A stretch of 64,000 nt of DNA from Pseudoduganella sp. (GTDB lineage Bacteria > Pseudomonadota > Gammaproteobacteria > Burkholderiales > Burkholderiaceae_D), in the NCBI GenBank assembly GCA_021323265.1, contig JAJTCO010000033.1, positions 1 to 64,000 on the forward strand, written 5' to 3'. The notes beneath the pieces were generated by a model. It worked only from the letters and a program-made list of their open reading frames with translations, had not been told where the DNA came from and searched no databases. Below, in pieces: positions 54,226-61,895 of the stretch. The position numbers and the translations under genes are program-made. How positions within the stretch are numbered: position 1 is the stretch's first letter; each line of letters opens with the position of its first letter.

Positions 54226-54411
54226 ATGCTCAAAAAGTTCGGATTGTTCCTGTTCGCCGTCGGTATCTCCTGCGGCGCCTTTGCCACCACGTCCGACTAT
54301 GCGTCGTGCATGGAAGCGTGCGATATCGCACTGGATGAGTGCCTCGAGAACGGCGGTTACTGGGCCAGCTGCCGGGCGGACATGTTCGCCTGCCGTAACG
54401 CCTGCGCCTAA
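54226..54411 (+). CDS. Secreted six-cysteine peptide with symmetric CX3CX6CX9CX6CX3C spacing
   Basis: A 61-residue precursor preceded by GGAGGA five bases before the ATG. Residues 1-20 (MLKKFGLFLFAVGISCGAFA) form a signal peptide cut before TTSD. The mature 41-residue peptide has six cysteines at 28, 32, 39, 49, 56 and 60, whose spacings (3, 6, 9, 6, 3) are mirror-symmetric about the ENGGYW turn. This fits two antiparallel helices held by nested disulfides 28-60, 32-56 and 39-49, as in alpha-hairpin peptides. No known family is recognised. It stands between the dxs terminator and a membrane glutaredoxin gene 62 bases downstream. It could be an envelope structural, redox or toxin-like peptide. 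Confidence 0.75.
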   Translation: MLKKFGLFLFAVGISCGAFATTSDYASCMEACDIALDECLENGGYWASCRADMFACRNACA

Positions 54412-54417
54412 GCAAAC

Positions 54418-54437
54418 GGCGGCGCCGCGGCGCCGCC
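54418..54437 (+). terminator. GC hairpin after the cysteine-peptide gene
   Basis: GGCGGCGCC-GC-GGCGCCGCC is a near-perfect self-complementary stem seven bases after the stop. No U-tract follows, so it may attenuate or stabilise rather than terminate; the glutaredoxin gene begins 36 bases later. Confidence 0.35.
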
Positions 54438-54473
54438 CCATGCACCAACCCAACTCAAGTTTGCGAAGAGACG

Positions 54474-54854
54474 ATGATCAAGCATTTGAAAACCATTGGC
54501 ATGTATGCCCTGATCCTGGTGGCCGGCCTGGGCGTCGGCGTGGCGGTGGCCAAGGCGCCCGCCCTGTTCAAGAAGGATTACGTGCAGGGCGATTACAGCG
54601 CTTACCTGAAGCAGCACAAGTCGCAGGTGGTGATGTACGGGACCGAGACTTGTCCCTATTGCGCCAAGGCGCGCGAATACTTCAAGGAAAAGGGCATCGC
54701 CTACGTCGACCTGGACGTGGGCAAGCCGGGCCAGGCGCGCGACGAGTTCACGCGGCTGGGCGGGGGCGGGGTGCCCTTGCTGCTGATTGGCGAGCGCCGC
54801 ATCAGCGGCTATATCCCGAAAGCGATCGACGAGGCGCTCAAGGTCAAGAACTGA
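54474..54854 (+). CDS. Membrane-anchored glutaredoxin, probably facing the periplasm
   Basis: A 126-residue protein: a basic N-terminus (MIKHLK), one membrane helix (about 8-27) and a glutaredoxin domain with the dithiol active site CPYC (Cys 60, Cys 63) in YGTETCPYCAKAREYF, the cis-Pro region GGGGVPLLLIG and a C-terminal helix. Positive charges before the helix suggest the domain is outside the cytoplasm. Upstream GAAGAGACG is a moderate ribosome site. Glutaredoxins are normally cytoplasmic partners of glutathione, so a periplasmic copy is unusual. It follows a gene for a six-cysteine exported peptide, a possible substrate for disulfide isomerisation or reduction; that link is inference. Confidence 0.85.
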   Translation: MIKHLKTIGMYALILVAGLGVGVAVAKAPALFKKDYVQGDYSAYLKQHKSQVVMYGTETCPYCAKAREYFKEKGIAYVDLDVGKPGQARDEFTRLGGGGVPLLLIGERRISGYIPKAIDEALKVKN

Positions 54855-54864
54855 AGCGCGGCTG

Positions 54865-55959
54865 TCAGGGCAGGCGCGCCACGCGTAGCGTCGGCGCGTC
54901 CTTGTCGCGGGCGTCCAGCGTGAGCGCGTAGCGGCCGGCGGCGTCCAGCTTCAGGCGCAGGTTCCTGCCGCGTGCGGCCAGCGGCGCCGCGACGCCTTCG
55001 GCCAGTTGTTCCCGGTCCTTGGCCGCCGCGCCCAGGTCGATGGCGCGCATGCCGCGCGTTCCCACCTTCAGCGAGTGGGTCCCTGCCTGCAGGTCCAGTT
55101 CCGCAGCGTAGATCCCGTCCTCAAGCTTGCGCAGCGCCGTGCGCAGCCTGCCGCCATTCGCCGAGCCGACGACGAACAGGGGCTGCAGCCACGGGTCGGC
55201 CTTTTCCTCCGCCGTCAGTTCCGGGGCGAAGCGCAGTTCAATGCGGGCCTCGTTCGACCATTGCGCTTCCGCAATCGGCGCCTGGAAACTGAAATCGCCC
55301 GTTTCAAGCGGCGCGCGGCGATCGCCGTCCACGATGTCCGCGCCGTCAAGCGCGCGCAGGCTGGCGAAAGAGAAGTTGACTTTCTTTTTGCCGAAGCTCA
55401 TGTCGCACCAGTTGCTGGTCATGGCCACTGTGTTGACGAACAGCGTCAGCATCAGGCCGATTTCCTCCTTGCCGATGGCGACCATGACCTGGCATTCCAG
55501 GCGCAGGTCGCCCAGGCGGCGCACGTTTTCCGGCAGGCCCGGCGTGCGCACTTCCGGACGGCCTTTGAGGACGCCCTTCTTGCGGTTCAGGATCAGGTCC
55601 GCGTTGTCGTCGATGGCCGCTTCCACGCGCGGGACGGTGAAGGTGCCGTCCGCCGCCACCGGCACCGGAATCGGGTCGCCGTTGCCGACGATGCGCAGGT
55701 AGAGCGGTTCGGCGTCTTCCGATGCCGGCTGGTCGTTGCCAGCCCGCGGCGCGAGGCGGAAGCGCAGTTCCGGCACCGCAGGCGCCAGCGCATGGTGCTT
55801 TTCGAACGCATCCAGCCCGGCCACCACGGCGCGGTAAGAGCGCATGTCCGGATTCTTCACGCCCTGTACCTCGACGCTGGGCGTCGTGTCCTGGGCACCT
55901 GCGCCAGCGGCCGCGCATGCGAGGGCGATGGCAAGAACATAGTGTTGAATTTTCTGCAT
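54865..55959 (-). CDS. Exported protein of unknown function
   Basis: A 364-residue protein with signal peptide (MQKIQHYVLAIALACAAAGAGA, likely cut before QDTT). The mature part is beta-rich and hydrophilic, with no recognised catalytic motif; two cysteines occur (LECQVMV and SNWCDMSFGKKK). Segments such as ELRFRLAPRAG, GDPIPVPVAADGTFTVPRVE and GTHSLKVGTRGMRAIDLG recall beta-sandwich domains, and the C-terminal ~90 residues may form a separate domain. It converges on the glutaredoxin gene (10 bases between ends) and is divergent from the M48 peptidase gene. No function can be assigned. Confidence 0.72.
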   Translation of the reverse strand: MQKIQHYVLAIALACAAAGAGAQDTTPSVEVQGVKNPDMRSYRAVVAGLDAFEKHHALAPAVPELRFRLAPRAGNDQPASEDAEPLYLRIVGNGDPIPVPVAADGTFTVPRVEAAIDDNADLILNRKKGVLKGRPEVRTPGLPENVRRLGDLRLECQVMVAIGKEEIGLMLTLFVNTVAMTSNWCDMSFGKKKVNFSFASLRALDGADIVDGDRRAPLETGDFSFQAPIAEAQWSNEARIELRFAPELTAEEKADPWLQPLFVVGSANGGRLRTALRKLEDGIYAAELDLQAGTHSLKVGTRGMRAIDLGAAAKDREQLAEGVAAPLAARGRNLRLKLDAAGRYALTLDARDKDAPTLRVARLP

Positions 55960-56048
55960 CGGTGCAGTCTAGCAGAAGTGCATGTCTTGCAACTGCCGCG
56001 GGCCTGGTCTAGATTGGTATAAACAGTTTATGCAATTGGGGTGCCGGG

Positions 56049-56786
56049 ATGCGCTGTTTCATGTTCGCCTTGCTCACCGCCGCGCAAGCCGCGGCCCAGG
56101 TGCCGGATTCGGGGCGCTGGCAGGAGTTGCGCTTTGCGGCGGACGACGTTGCGCAACGCTCGGAGGACCAGTTCATCGAGCAGACGGTGGCGCTGGCGGC
56201 TAGTGGCCGCCTAGACCGCGACCGCGTCCTGCTGGCCCGCGCGCGGCGCATCGTGCAGGGATTGGTGCACGCGGCCACCGTCCTGAAGCCTGCCGCCGCC
56301 GACTGGCCGTGGGAGGTGCGCGTCACGAGCGACCCCGCGACCGAGGCGGAAAGCCGCGCCGGAGGCAAGCTGCTGCTGGGCAGTGCCTTCGTGGCGCGGC
56401 TGGCGCTGGACGATGGCGAACTGGCAGTCCTGCTGGCGCATGAAATCGCCCACGTCATCGCCGAGCACGAACGCGAAACCTTGTCCGAAGCGCTGCTGGA
56501 CAGCCGCCGCGACCTGCCGCTCGACGTGGTGGCGCAGCGCCTTGCCAGCGACATCCCGCTGCAGTTCCGGCTTGCGCGGCTAGCGGCCATCCAGAAGCGC
56601 GAGGCCGACCAGCTCGGGATGCTGATCGCCCACCTGGCCGGCTGGCCCAGCGCGGCCATGCTGCGCTTCTACGGCAAGCTGGCCGCCGACAGCGCGCCCG
56701 GGCTGATCGCAAGCCATCCCAGCGGCGACAGCCGCATCAGCCTTGCACGCGGCATGTCGCGCCTGCTGGCCGGGCAGCGCCCCTGA
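56049..56786 (+). CDS. M48-family zinc metallopeptidase, exported
   Basis: A 245-residue peptidase with the gluzincin motif HEIAHVIAEHE (residues ~132-142) and, downstream, the third zinc-ligand region READQLGM, where Glu of the EAD motif is the ligand. The N-terminus is a short hydrophobic signal (MFALLTAAQAAA) for export to the periplasm. It lacks the TPR tail of BepA-type M48 proteins, so it resembles the short lipoprotein-independent LoiP/YcaL group without a lipobox. Such enzymes degrade misfolded envelope proteins. It converges on the GST gene. Confidence 0.87.
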   Translation: MRCFMFALLTAAQAAAQVPDSGRWQELRFAADDVAQRSEDQFIEQTVALAASGRLDRDRVLLARARRIVQGLVHAATVLKPAAADWPWEVRVTSDPATEAESRAGGKLLLGSAFVARLALDDGELAVLLAHEIAHVIAEHERETLSEALLDSRRDLPLDVVAQRLASDIPLQFRLARLAAIQKREADQLGMLIAHLAGWPSAAMLRFYGKLAADSAPGLIASHPSGDSRISLARGMSRLLAGQRP

Positions 56787-56798
56787 GCGCGCTGCCGG

Positions 56799-57452
56799 TC
56801 AAGCCGCCGGCGAGCGGCCCGTGTTGAACGCCTGCTGGTCGGCAAACGCGCGCTGGTAGGCGGGACGCGCTTCGCCGCGGGCAACGTAGGCGGCCAGGCG
56901 GGGAAACTCGTCCAGGATGCCCGAGGGCCGGGACCTGAGCAGCACCGACACCATGGTCAGGTCGCCGGCACTGAACTGGCCATCCAGCCACTCGGCGTCG
57001 CCCAGGCGCGCCGACAGTTGTCCCAGGCGCTGGCGGATGCGCTCGGCAACCAGGGGCAGGCGCTCCCTGCTCCAGGACTTGCCGCCTTCCTGGAACTTGG
57101 CCGTGGCGAGTTCCAGGATCGGCGGCTCGACGGTGTTGAGCGCGGCAAACATCCACATGACGGCACGCGCCCGGGCGTTGCTATCTTCCGGCAATAGACC
57201 CGGATGGTGGGCGGCGATATGGAAAATGATGGCGCCTGATTCGAACAGCACGAGCTCGCCCTCCTCATAGGTGGGGATCTGGCCGAACGGATGAATGGCC
57301 AGGTGTGCGGGCGCCTTCATGGCGCTGAACGACACGGGGCGCACCGCGTAGGGCAGGCCAGCTTCCTCCAGCGCCCAGCGCACGCGCGTGTCGCGTGCCA
57401 GGCCCATGCCGCCGTCGGGCGAGCGTTCAAAAGCGGTAATGGTGATGCTCAT
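56799..57452 (-). CDS. Glutathione S-transferase family protein
   Basis: A 217-residue cytoplasmic GST. The thioredoxin-like N-terminal domain (about 1-85) includes the cis-Pro motif FGQIPTYEEG and the glutathione gamma-Glu-binding LFESGAIIFHI; the C-terminal helical domain (about 95-205) follows with RLPLVAERIRQRLGQL and the N-capping-type SAGDLTMVSVLL. The start at 57452 has GGAG six bases upstream; the first strand begins MSITITAFERSPDGGMGLARD. The substrate is unknown. It lies 87 bases downstream of the SGNH hydrolase gene in the same direction, with its own likely promoter. Confidence 0.9.
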   Translation of the reverse strand: MSITITAFERSPDGGMGLARDTRVRWALEEAGLPYAVRPVSFSAMKAPAHLAIHPFGQIPTYEEGELVLFESGAIIFHIAAHHPGLLPEDSNARARAVMWMFAALNTVEPPILELATAKFQEGGKSWSRERLPLVAERIRQRLGQLSARLGDAEWLDGQFSAGDLTMVSVLLRSRPSGILDEFPRLAAYVARGEARPAYQRAFADQQAFNTGRSPAA

Positions 57453-57539
57453 CGGGGTCTCCAGTCGGTCGTGGTTTTCACAGTGTGCACTGCCACGACG
57501 AACGGGCAACTGCCAATTCGACAGGCAGGTACTTGACTT

Positions 57540-58760
57540 TCAGCGAACCAGCGCGGCCACGGTGCGTGCCATCTCCGCGTAGCCGGCGTCGCCCGGGTGC
57601 AGATGGTCTCCCGAGTCGAAGTCGGGGCGCAGGCGCGACGGGTGTGCCGGGTCGCGCAGCAGGAGGTCGAAGTCGGCGACGGCATCGAATTCGCCGCTGC
57701 TGCGTATCCATGCGTTGACGTCGCGCCGCACGCGGTCCTTCTCCTGCGTGTAGTGGCCGGCGAAGGGCGTGCCCTGCAGGGCGCCTTCGAAGGGCAGCAG
57801 CGTGGCGCCGACGATCCTGACGCCGCGCGCCCGCGCCGCGGCGATCAGCTGGCGGTAGCCGGCGATCATGGCCTGCGCGCTCATGGCCTGTTCGGCCGGG
57901 GCGAAGGCGCTGCCGGGCCAGCCGATGTCGTTGATGCCCAGCAGGACGACGACGGTATCGACGCCCGGTTGCGCCAGCACGTCGTGCTCGAAGCGCGCCA
58001 GCGCCTTCTCCCCCATGCCGTCCGCCAGCAGCCGGGCGCCGGAAATGCCGGCGTTGACCACGGCGACGTCGGCCAGCAGGTCGGCCAGCTGGTCGGGCCA
58101 GCGCCGGTCGCGGTCCGGCGTGGAGCCGTTGCCGTCCGTGATGGAGTCGCCGAAGGCGGCCACGCTGCGCCGCGCGCTGCCCGAAACTTGCACTGCGCTG
58201 AGGAAGGCGCGCCCGCTCAGCGCCTGCGGGGCCGCGAGCGCGGCGCTGGCCGTGTGGTTGCCAGGCACGGCGAAGGCGGTCTGCTGGGCGCCCCAGTGGA
58301 AGGTGGCCACCGGGCTGGGGGTCGGCAGCCAGGCGGACACCGAGAGACGCTGGCGCGCCGCCACCGGCAGCGCCGCGGCGTCGCTGGTGACGGACTGGCC
58401 GGGCGCCACGGTGACGCTGCGCCGGCCGCCAAAGGTCAGCTGCACGCCGCTGCCGTCCTGCAAGGGCGAGGCAGCGGCGTGCGGGGTGCTGCGCGTTGCC
58501 GCCACGCGCGCTTCGCCAATGACGAGCGGCGCGCTGCCGTAGCGGTTGGAGTAGGTGACGCGCAGCTGCGTGCCGCCGGCGCTGGTGCGCACCACTTCGC
58601 GCACGGTTTGCGCCTGCAGCGTGGCGGGCATCATGGTGGGCAGGGCGAATTCCGCGCCCCAGGCGGGCATGGGCGCGGCGTACCAGGTGGTGCGCCAGGC
58701 GTCGGCTTGCGCGCTGCCGGCGGCCAGCAGGGCGGCGAGGGTGAGGACCAGGTGTTTCAT
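57540..58760 (-). CDS. Secreted SGNH/GDSL hydrolase
   Basis: A 406-residue exported esterase or lipase-like enzyme. Residues 1-20 (MKHLVLTLAALLAAGSAQA) form a signal peptide. An N-terminal beta domain (about 25-180) precedes the SGNH core: block I FGDSITDGNGS (nucleophile Ser), block II Gly in NAGISGARLL, block III GINDIGWPG, and block V DHLHPGDAGY (Asp/His). The start at 58760 has GGAG upstream; longer starts lack support. The gene is divergent from a LysR gene with a clear dyad between them, so it is probably its target. The substrate is likely an ester of a plant or microbial polymer, unproven. Confidence 0.92.
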   Translation of the reverse strand: MKHLVLTLAALLAAGSAQADAWRTTWYAAPMPAWGAEFALPTMMPATLQAQTVREVVRTSAGGTQLRVTYSNRYGSAPLVIGEARVAATRSTPHAAASPLQDGSGVQLTFGGRRSVTVAPGQSVTSDAAALPVAARQRLSVSAWLPTPSPVATFHWGAQQTAFAVPGNHTASAALAAPQALSGRAFLSAVQVSGSARRSVAAFGDSITDGNGSTPDRDRRWPDQLADLLADVAVVNAGISGARLLADGMGEKALARFEHDVLAQPGVDTVVVLLGINDIGWPGSAFAPAEQAMSAQAMIAGYRQLIAAARARGVRIVGATLLPFEGALQGTPFAGHYTQEKDRVRRDVNAWIRSSGEFDAVADFDLLLRDPAHPSRLRPDFDSGDHLHPGDAGYAEMARTVAALVR

Positions 58761-58829
58761 GGAATGCTCCAGATCTGTGAAGGTGAACGCATGGTCTGCC
58801 ATTCTGCTTCCGACTGCTAGACTGAGAAA

Positions 58830-58848
58830 TGGACTATAGTTAAGTCCA
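58830..58848. promoter_or_regulatory. LysR-type operator candidate between the SGNH hydrolase and lysR
   Basis: TGGACT-N7-AGTCCA is a perfect six-base-arm dyad in the gap between the divergent genes, 14 bases before the lysR start and about 70 before the hydrolase start. It contains a T-N11-A core typical of LysR sites. Confidence 0.55.
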
Positions 58849-58861
58849 AAATGGAATGACA

Positions 58862-59761
58862 ATGGATACCCTGCGCTCCCTTCAATGCTTCGTGCGTGCC
58901 GTCGAACTGGGCAGCCTGTCGGCCGTCGCGCGCGAGCAGCACACCACGCAATCGAACGTCAGCAAGATCGTCGCCGCCCTGGAAGAGCAGCTCGGCGTGC
59001 GCCTGCTCGAACGCAGCACGGGCGGCCTGGCGCCGACCATGCCGGGACGCCGTTTCTATGAACGGGCGCGCGGCGTGCTGGAAGAGTATGCGGAGGCGGT
59101 GGCCGACGTGCGCGGCGAAAGCGCGTCGGCCAGCGGCCTGGTGCGCCTCAACGCGCCGGTGGCGCTGGGCCAGTTCTGCCTGAACGGCTTCGTGCAGGAC
59201 TTCCTGCGCCAGTACCCCGGCATCGAGGTGGAGCTGATCCTGAACGACCGCATGGCGGACCTGGTGGAGGATGGCGTGGACATTGCGGTACGCCTGGGCG
59301 GCGTGCTGCCGCCCAACGCCGTGGCGCGCCGCCTGGGCAGCTCGCCGCGCTACCTGGTCGCGGCGCCGGGCTACCTGAAGGCGCACGGCACGCCGCGCAC
59401 GCCGGTCGAGCTGGCGCAGCACGAATACATTCGCTTTGCCTGGTCAAGCAGCGGCGCGGCGCTGGAACTGAACGACGGCGCGCACAGCGTGACGGTCGCC
59501 ACGCAGGGCCGCTACCGCGTCAACAATGCCCTGGCCATCCGCGACACCCTGGCCGCCGGCGGCGGCATCGGGCTGTGCCCGCAGTGGCTGGTGCACGACC
59601 TGCTGGCGCAGCGCAAGCTGCGCCGCGTGCTGCGCGAGTGGGAAGGGCCGGCGCAGGAGCTGCACCTGCTGTACCCGAGCCGCCGCTACCTGCCGCACCG
59701 GGTGCGGCTGATGCTGGACTACCTGCAGCAGCGCTTCGCTGGGCAGCCCGGTTTCGACTAG
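58862..59761 (+). CDS. LysR-family transcriptional regulator
   Basis: A 299-residue regulator with N-terminal HTH (TLRSLQCFVRAVELGSLSAV, then HTTQSNVSKIVAALEEQLGVRLLERS) and a C-terminal substrate-binding domain of the CrgA-like type (GLVRLNAPVALGQFCLNGFV, LVEDGVDIAVRLGG, YRVNNALAIRDTLAAGGGIG). The start at 58862 (MDTLRS) is preferred; ATG 58856 adds two residues. It is divergent from the SGNH hydrolase gene and probably regulates it through the TGGACT dyad. Its stop TAG shares the palindrome CTAG with the stop of the convergent cobalamin adenosyltransferase gene. Confidence 0.92.
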   Translation: MDTLRSLQCFVRAVELGSLSAVAREQHTTQSNVSKIVAALEEQLGVRLLERSTGGLAPTMPGRRFYERARGVLEEYAEAVADVRGESASASGLVRLNAPVALGQFCLNGFVQDFLRQYPGIEVELILNDRMADLVEDGVDIAVRLGGVLPPNAVARRLGSSPRYLVAAPGYLKAHGTPRTPVELAQHEYIRFAWSSSGAALELNDGAHSVTVATQGRYRVNNALAIRDTLAAGGGIGLCPQWLVHDLLAQRKLRRVLREWEGPAQELHLLYPSRRYLPHRVRLMLDYLQQRFAGQPGFD

Positions 59762-60312
59762 CCGCGCTTGCGGTCGTGGTGCCACAGCACGTCGCTGCCG
59801 CCGGCAAATCGGTTCAGCACGCGCGCCAGGACGAACATCAGGTCCGACAGGCGGTTGACGTATTGGCGCGGGAAGTCGTTGATGGTTTCGATCTTGCCCA
59901 GGGTGACAATGGCGCGCTCGGCGCGGCGGCAGACCGTGCGGCACACATGGGCCACGGCGGCGGCGCGCGAGCCGGCCGGCAGGATGAATTCGGTCAGCGC
60001 CGGCAGCGTGGCGTTGTACTTGGCCAGCAGGGCGTCCAGGCGCTCGACGTGTTCCTCCTTGATCATCTGGTAGCCCGGGATGCACAGTTCGCCGCCCAGG
60101 TCGAACAGGTCGTGCTGGATCGACACCAGCTCTTCGCGCATCTCGTCCGGCAGCGCTTCGGCCAGCAGCACGCCCAGGTTGGAGTTCAGCTCATCGACTT
60201 CGCCGATGGCATGGATGCGCACATTGTCCTTGTCCACGCGCGAGCCGTCGCCCAGTCCGGTGGTGCCTTTGTCGCCCGTGCGGGTGGCGATTTTCGAGAG
60301 TCGGTTACCCAT
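59758..60312 (-). CDS. Cob(I)alamin adenosyltransferase (PduO type)
   Basis: A 184-residue trimeric enzyme transferring the adenosyl group of ATP to cob(I)alamin. The PduO N-terminal signature TRTGDKGTTGLGDGSRV, DELNSNLGVL, QHDLFDLGGEL and CRRAERAIVTLGK and the C-terminal NRLSDLMFVLARVLN are all present. The ATG at 60312 lies in a short gap before glcD. It provides adenosylcobalamin for isomerases or lyases elsewhere; no cobalamin-dependent enzyme is adjacent. The stop shares CTAG with the convergent LysR gene. Confidence 0.95.
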   Translation of the reverse strand: MGNRLSKIATRTGDKGTTGLGDGSRVDKDNVRIHAIGEVDELNSNLGVLLAEALPDEMREELVSIQHDLFDLGGELCIPGYQMIKEEHVERLDALLAKYNATLPALTEFILPAGSRAAAVAHVCRTVCRRAERAIVTLGKIETINDFPRQYVNRLSDLMFVLARVLNRFAGGSDVLWHHDRKRG

Positions 60313-60439
60313 GGCAGCCTCAATTTGTCAATAACGGTGGCAGGATACGACAAATTACCAATGGTTGGGCGGGGAATTCTGCGGCGCGCGGTATTTGAAC
60401 ATACAATGGGTCAAGAAAAATGCGTCCAAGCCCGAACCC

Positions 60440-61894
60440 ATGAACAGCACCGACGTCGTCGCCGCACTGCGGGCAGTCCTGCCGCCTGCCAGCGTGCTGT
60501 CCGCAACGGAAGACACCCGTCCCTACGAGTGCGACGGCCTGTCCGCCTATCGTCAGCTGCCGCTGGCCGTGGCCTTGCCGGCGGACGAGGCGCAGGTGCT
60601 GGCGGTCCTCAACATCTGCCGCGAGTTCAACGTGCCCATCGTGCCGCGCGGCGCGGGCACCGGCCTGTCGGGCGGCGCCATGCCGATCGCCGGCGCCGTC
60701 GTGCTGTCCACCGCGCGCCTGAACCGCATCGTGCGCCTGGACGCCTACTCGCGCACGGCGGTGGTGCAGCCGGGCGTGCGCAACCTGGCGATCTCGGAAG
60801 CGGCCGAGCCGTATGGCCTGTACTACGCGCCCGACCCATCGTCCCAGATCGCCTGCACCATCGGCGGCAACGTGGCGGAAAACTCCGGCGGCGTGCATTG
60901 CCTGAAGTATGGCCTGACCGTGCACAACGTGCTGCGCGTGCGCATGGTGAGCATCGAGGGCGAGGTGCTGGAACTGGGCAGCGCGGCGCTGGACGCGCCG
61001 GGGCTGGACCTGCTGGCCGCCGTCATCGGTTCGGAAGGGATGCTGGGTATCGTCACCGAAGTCACGGTGCGGCTGGTACCGAAACCTGCCGTCGCGCGCG
61101 TGATCATGGCCTCCTTCGACGACGTGGTCACGGGCGGCAATGCGGTGGCGGCCGTGATCGCGGCGGGCATCATTCCGGCCGGGCTGGAAATGATGGACCG
61201 CACCTCGTCGCGCATGGTGGAGCCGTTCGTGCGCGCCGGCTACGACACTGACGCGGCGGCGATCCTGCTGTGCGAAGCCGACGGCACCGCCGACGAGGTG
61301 GAGGAAGAGATCGCGCGCATGAGCGCCGTGCTGCAGACAGCCGGCGCCAGCGCCGTGCAGGTGTCGGGCAGCGAAGCGGAGCGCCTGAAGTTCTGGTCCG
61401 GGCGCAAGAATGCCTTCCCGGCGGCCGGCCGCATCTCGCCGGACTATTACTGCATGGACGGCACCATCCCGCGCAAGCACCTGGCGCGCGTGCTGACCGG
61501 CATCGCGCAGATGGAAGGCAAGTACGGCCTGCGCTGCGCCAACGTGTTCCATGCCGGCGACGGCAACCTGCATCCCCTGATCCTGTTCGACGCCAACCAG
61601 CCGGACGAACTGCAGCGCGCGGAAGCGTTCGGTGCCGAGATCCTGGCGCTGTGCGTGGAAGTGGGCGGCACCATCACCGGCGAGCATGGCGTGGGCATCG
61701 AGAAGATCGACTCGATGTGCGTCCAGTTCAGCGACGCCGAGCTGGCCGCCTTCCACGCGCTCAAGCGCGCTTTCGATCCCTGCATCCTGCTCAATCCGAA
61801 CAAGGCCATTCCGACGCTGAACCGCTGCGCGGAATTCGGCAAGATGCATGTGCGCGCGGGACGCTTGCCGCATGCCGGCTTGCCGAGGTTCTGA
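60440..61894 (+). CDS. glcD: Glycolate oxidase, subunit GlcD
   Basis: A 484-residue FAD-linked subunit oxidising glycolate (or D-lactate) to glyoxylate in the glcDEF complex. The FAD-binding type 4 domain shows IVPRGAGTGLSGGAMP, GVHCLKYGLTVHNV and GSEGMLGIVTEVTVRL; the C-terminal domain has the metal/substrate histidines in NVFHAGDGNLHPLI and GGTITGEHGVGIEK. The start at 60440 (MNSTDVVAALRAVLPP) fits the family; upstream codons lie in the intergenic gap. A weak ribosome site only. glcE begins two bases after the stop. No glcC regulator is in view. Confidence 0.94.
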   Translation: MNSTDVVAALRAVLPPASVLSATEDTRPYECDGLSAYRQLPLAVALPADEAQVLAVLNICREFNVPIVPRGAGTGLSGGAMPIAGAVVLSTARLNRIVRLDAYSRTAVVQPGVRNLAISEAAEPYGLYYAPDPSSQIACTIGGNVAENSGGVHCLKYGLTVHNVLRVRMVSIEGEVLELGSAALDAPGLDLLAAVIGSEGMLGIVTEVTVRLVPKPAVARVIMASFDDVVTGGNAVAAVIAAGIIPAGLEMMDRTSSRMVEPFVRAGYDTDAAAILLCEADGTADEVEEEIARMSAVLQTAGASAVQVSGSEAERLKFWSGRKNAFPAAGRISPDYYCMDGTIPRKHLARVLTGIAQMEGKYGLRCANVFHAGDGNLHPLILFDANQPDELQRAEAFGAEILALCVEVGGTITGEHGVGIEKIDSMCVQFSDAELAAFHALKRAFDPCILLNPNKAIPTLNRCAEFGKMHVRAGRLPHAGLPRF

Positions 61895-61895
61895 C

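Noticed and set aside
54418..54437. GC palindrome after the cysteine-peptide gene as a rho-independent terminator.
   Set aside because: No T-run; kept only as a low-confidence hairpin.
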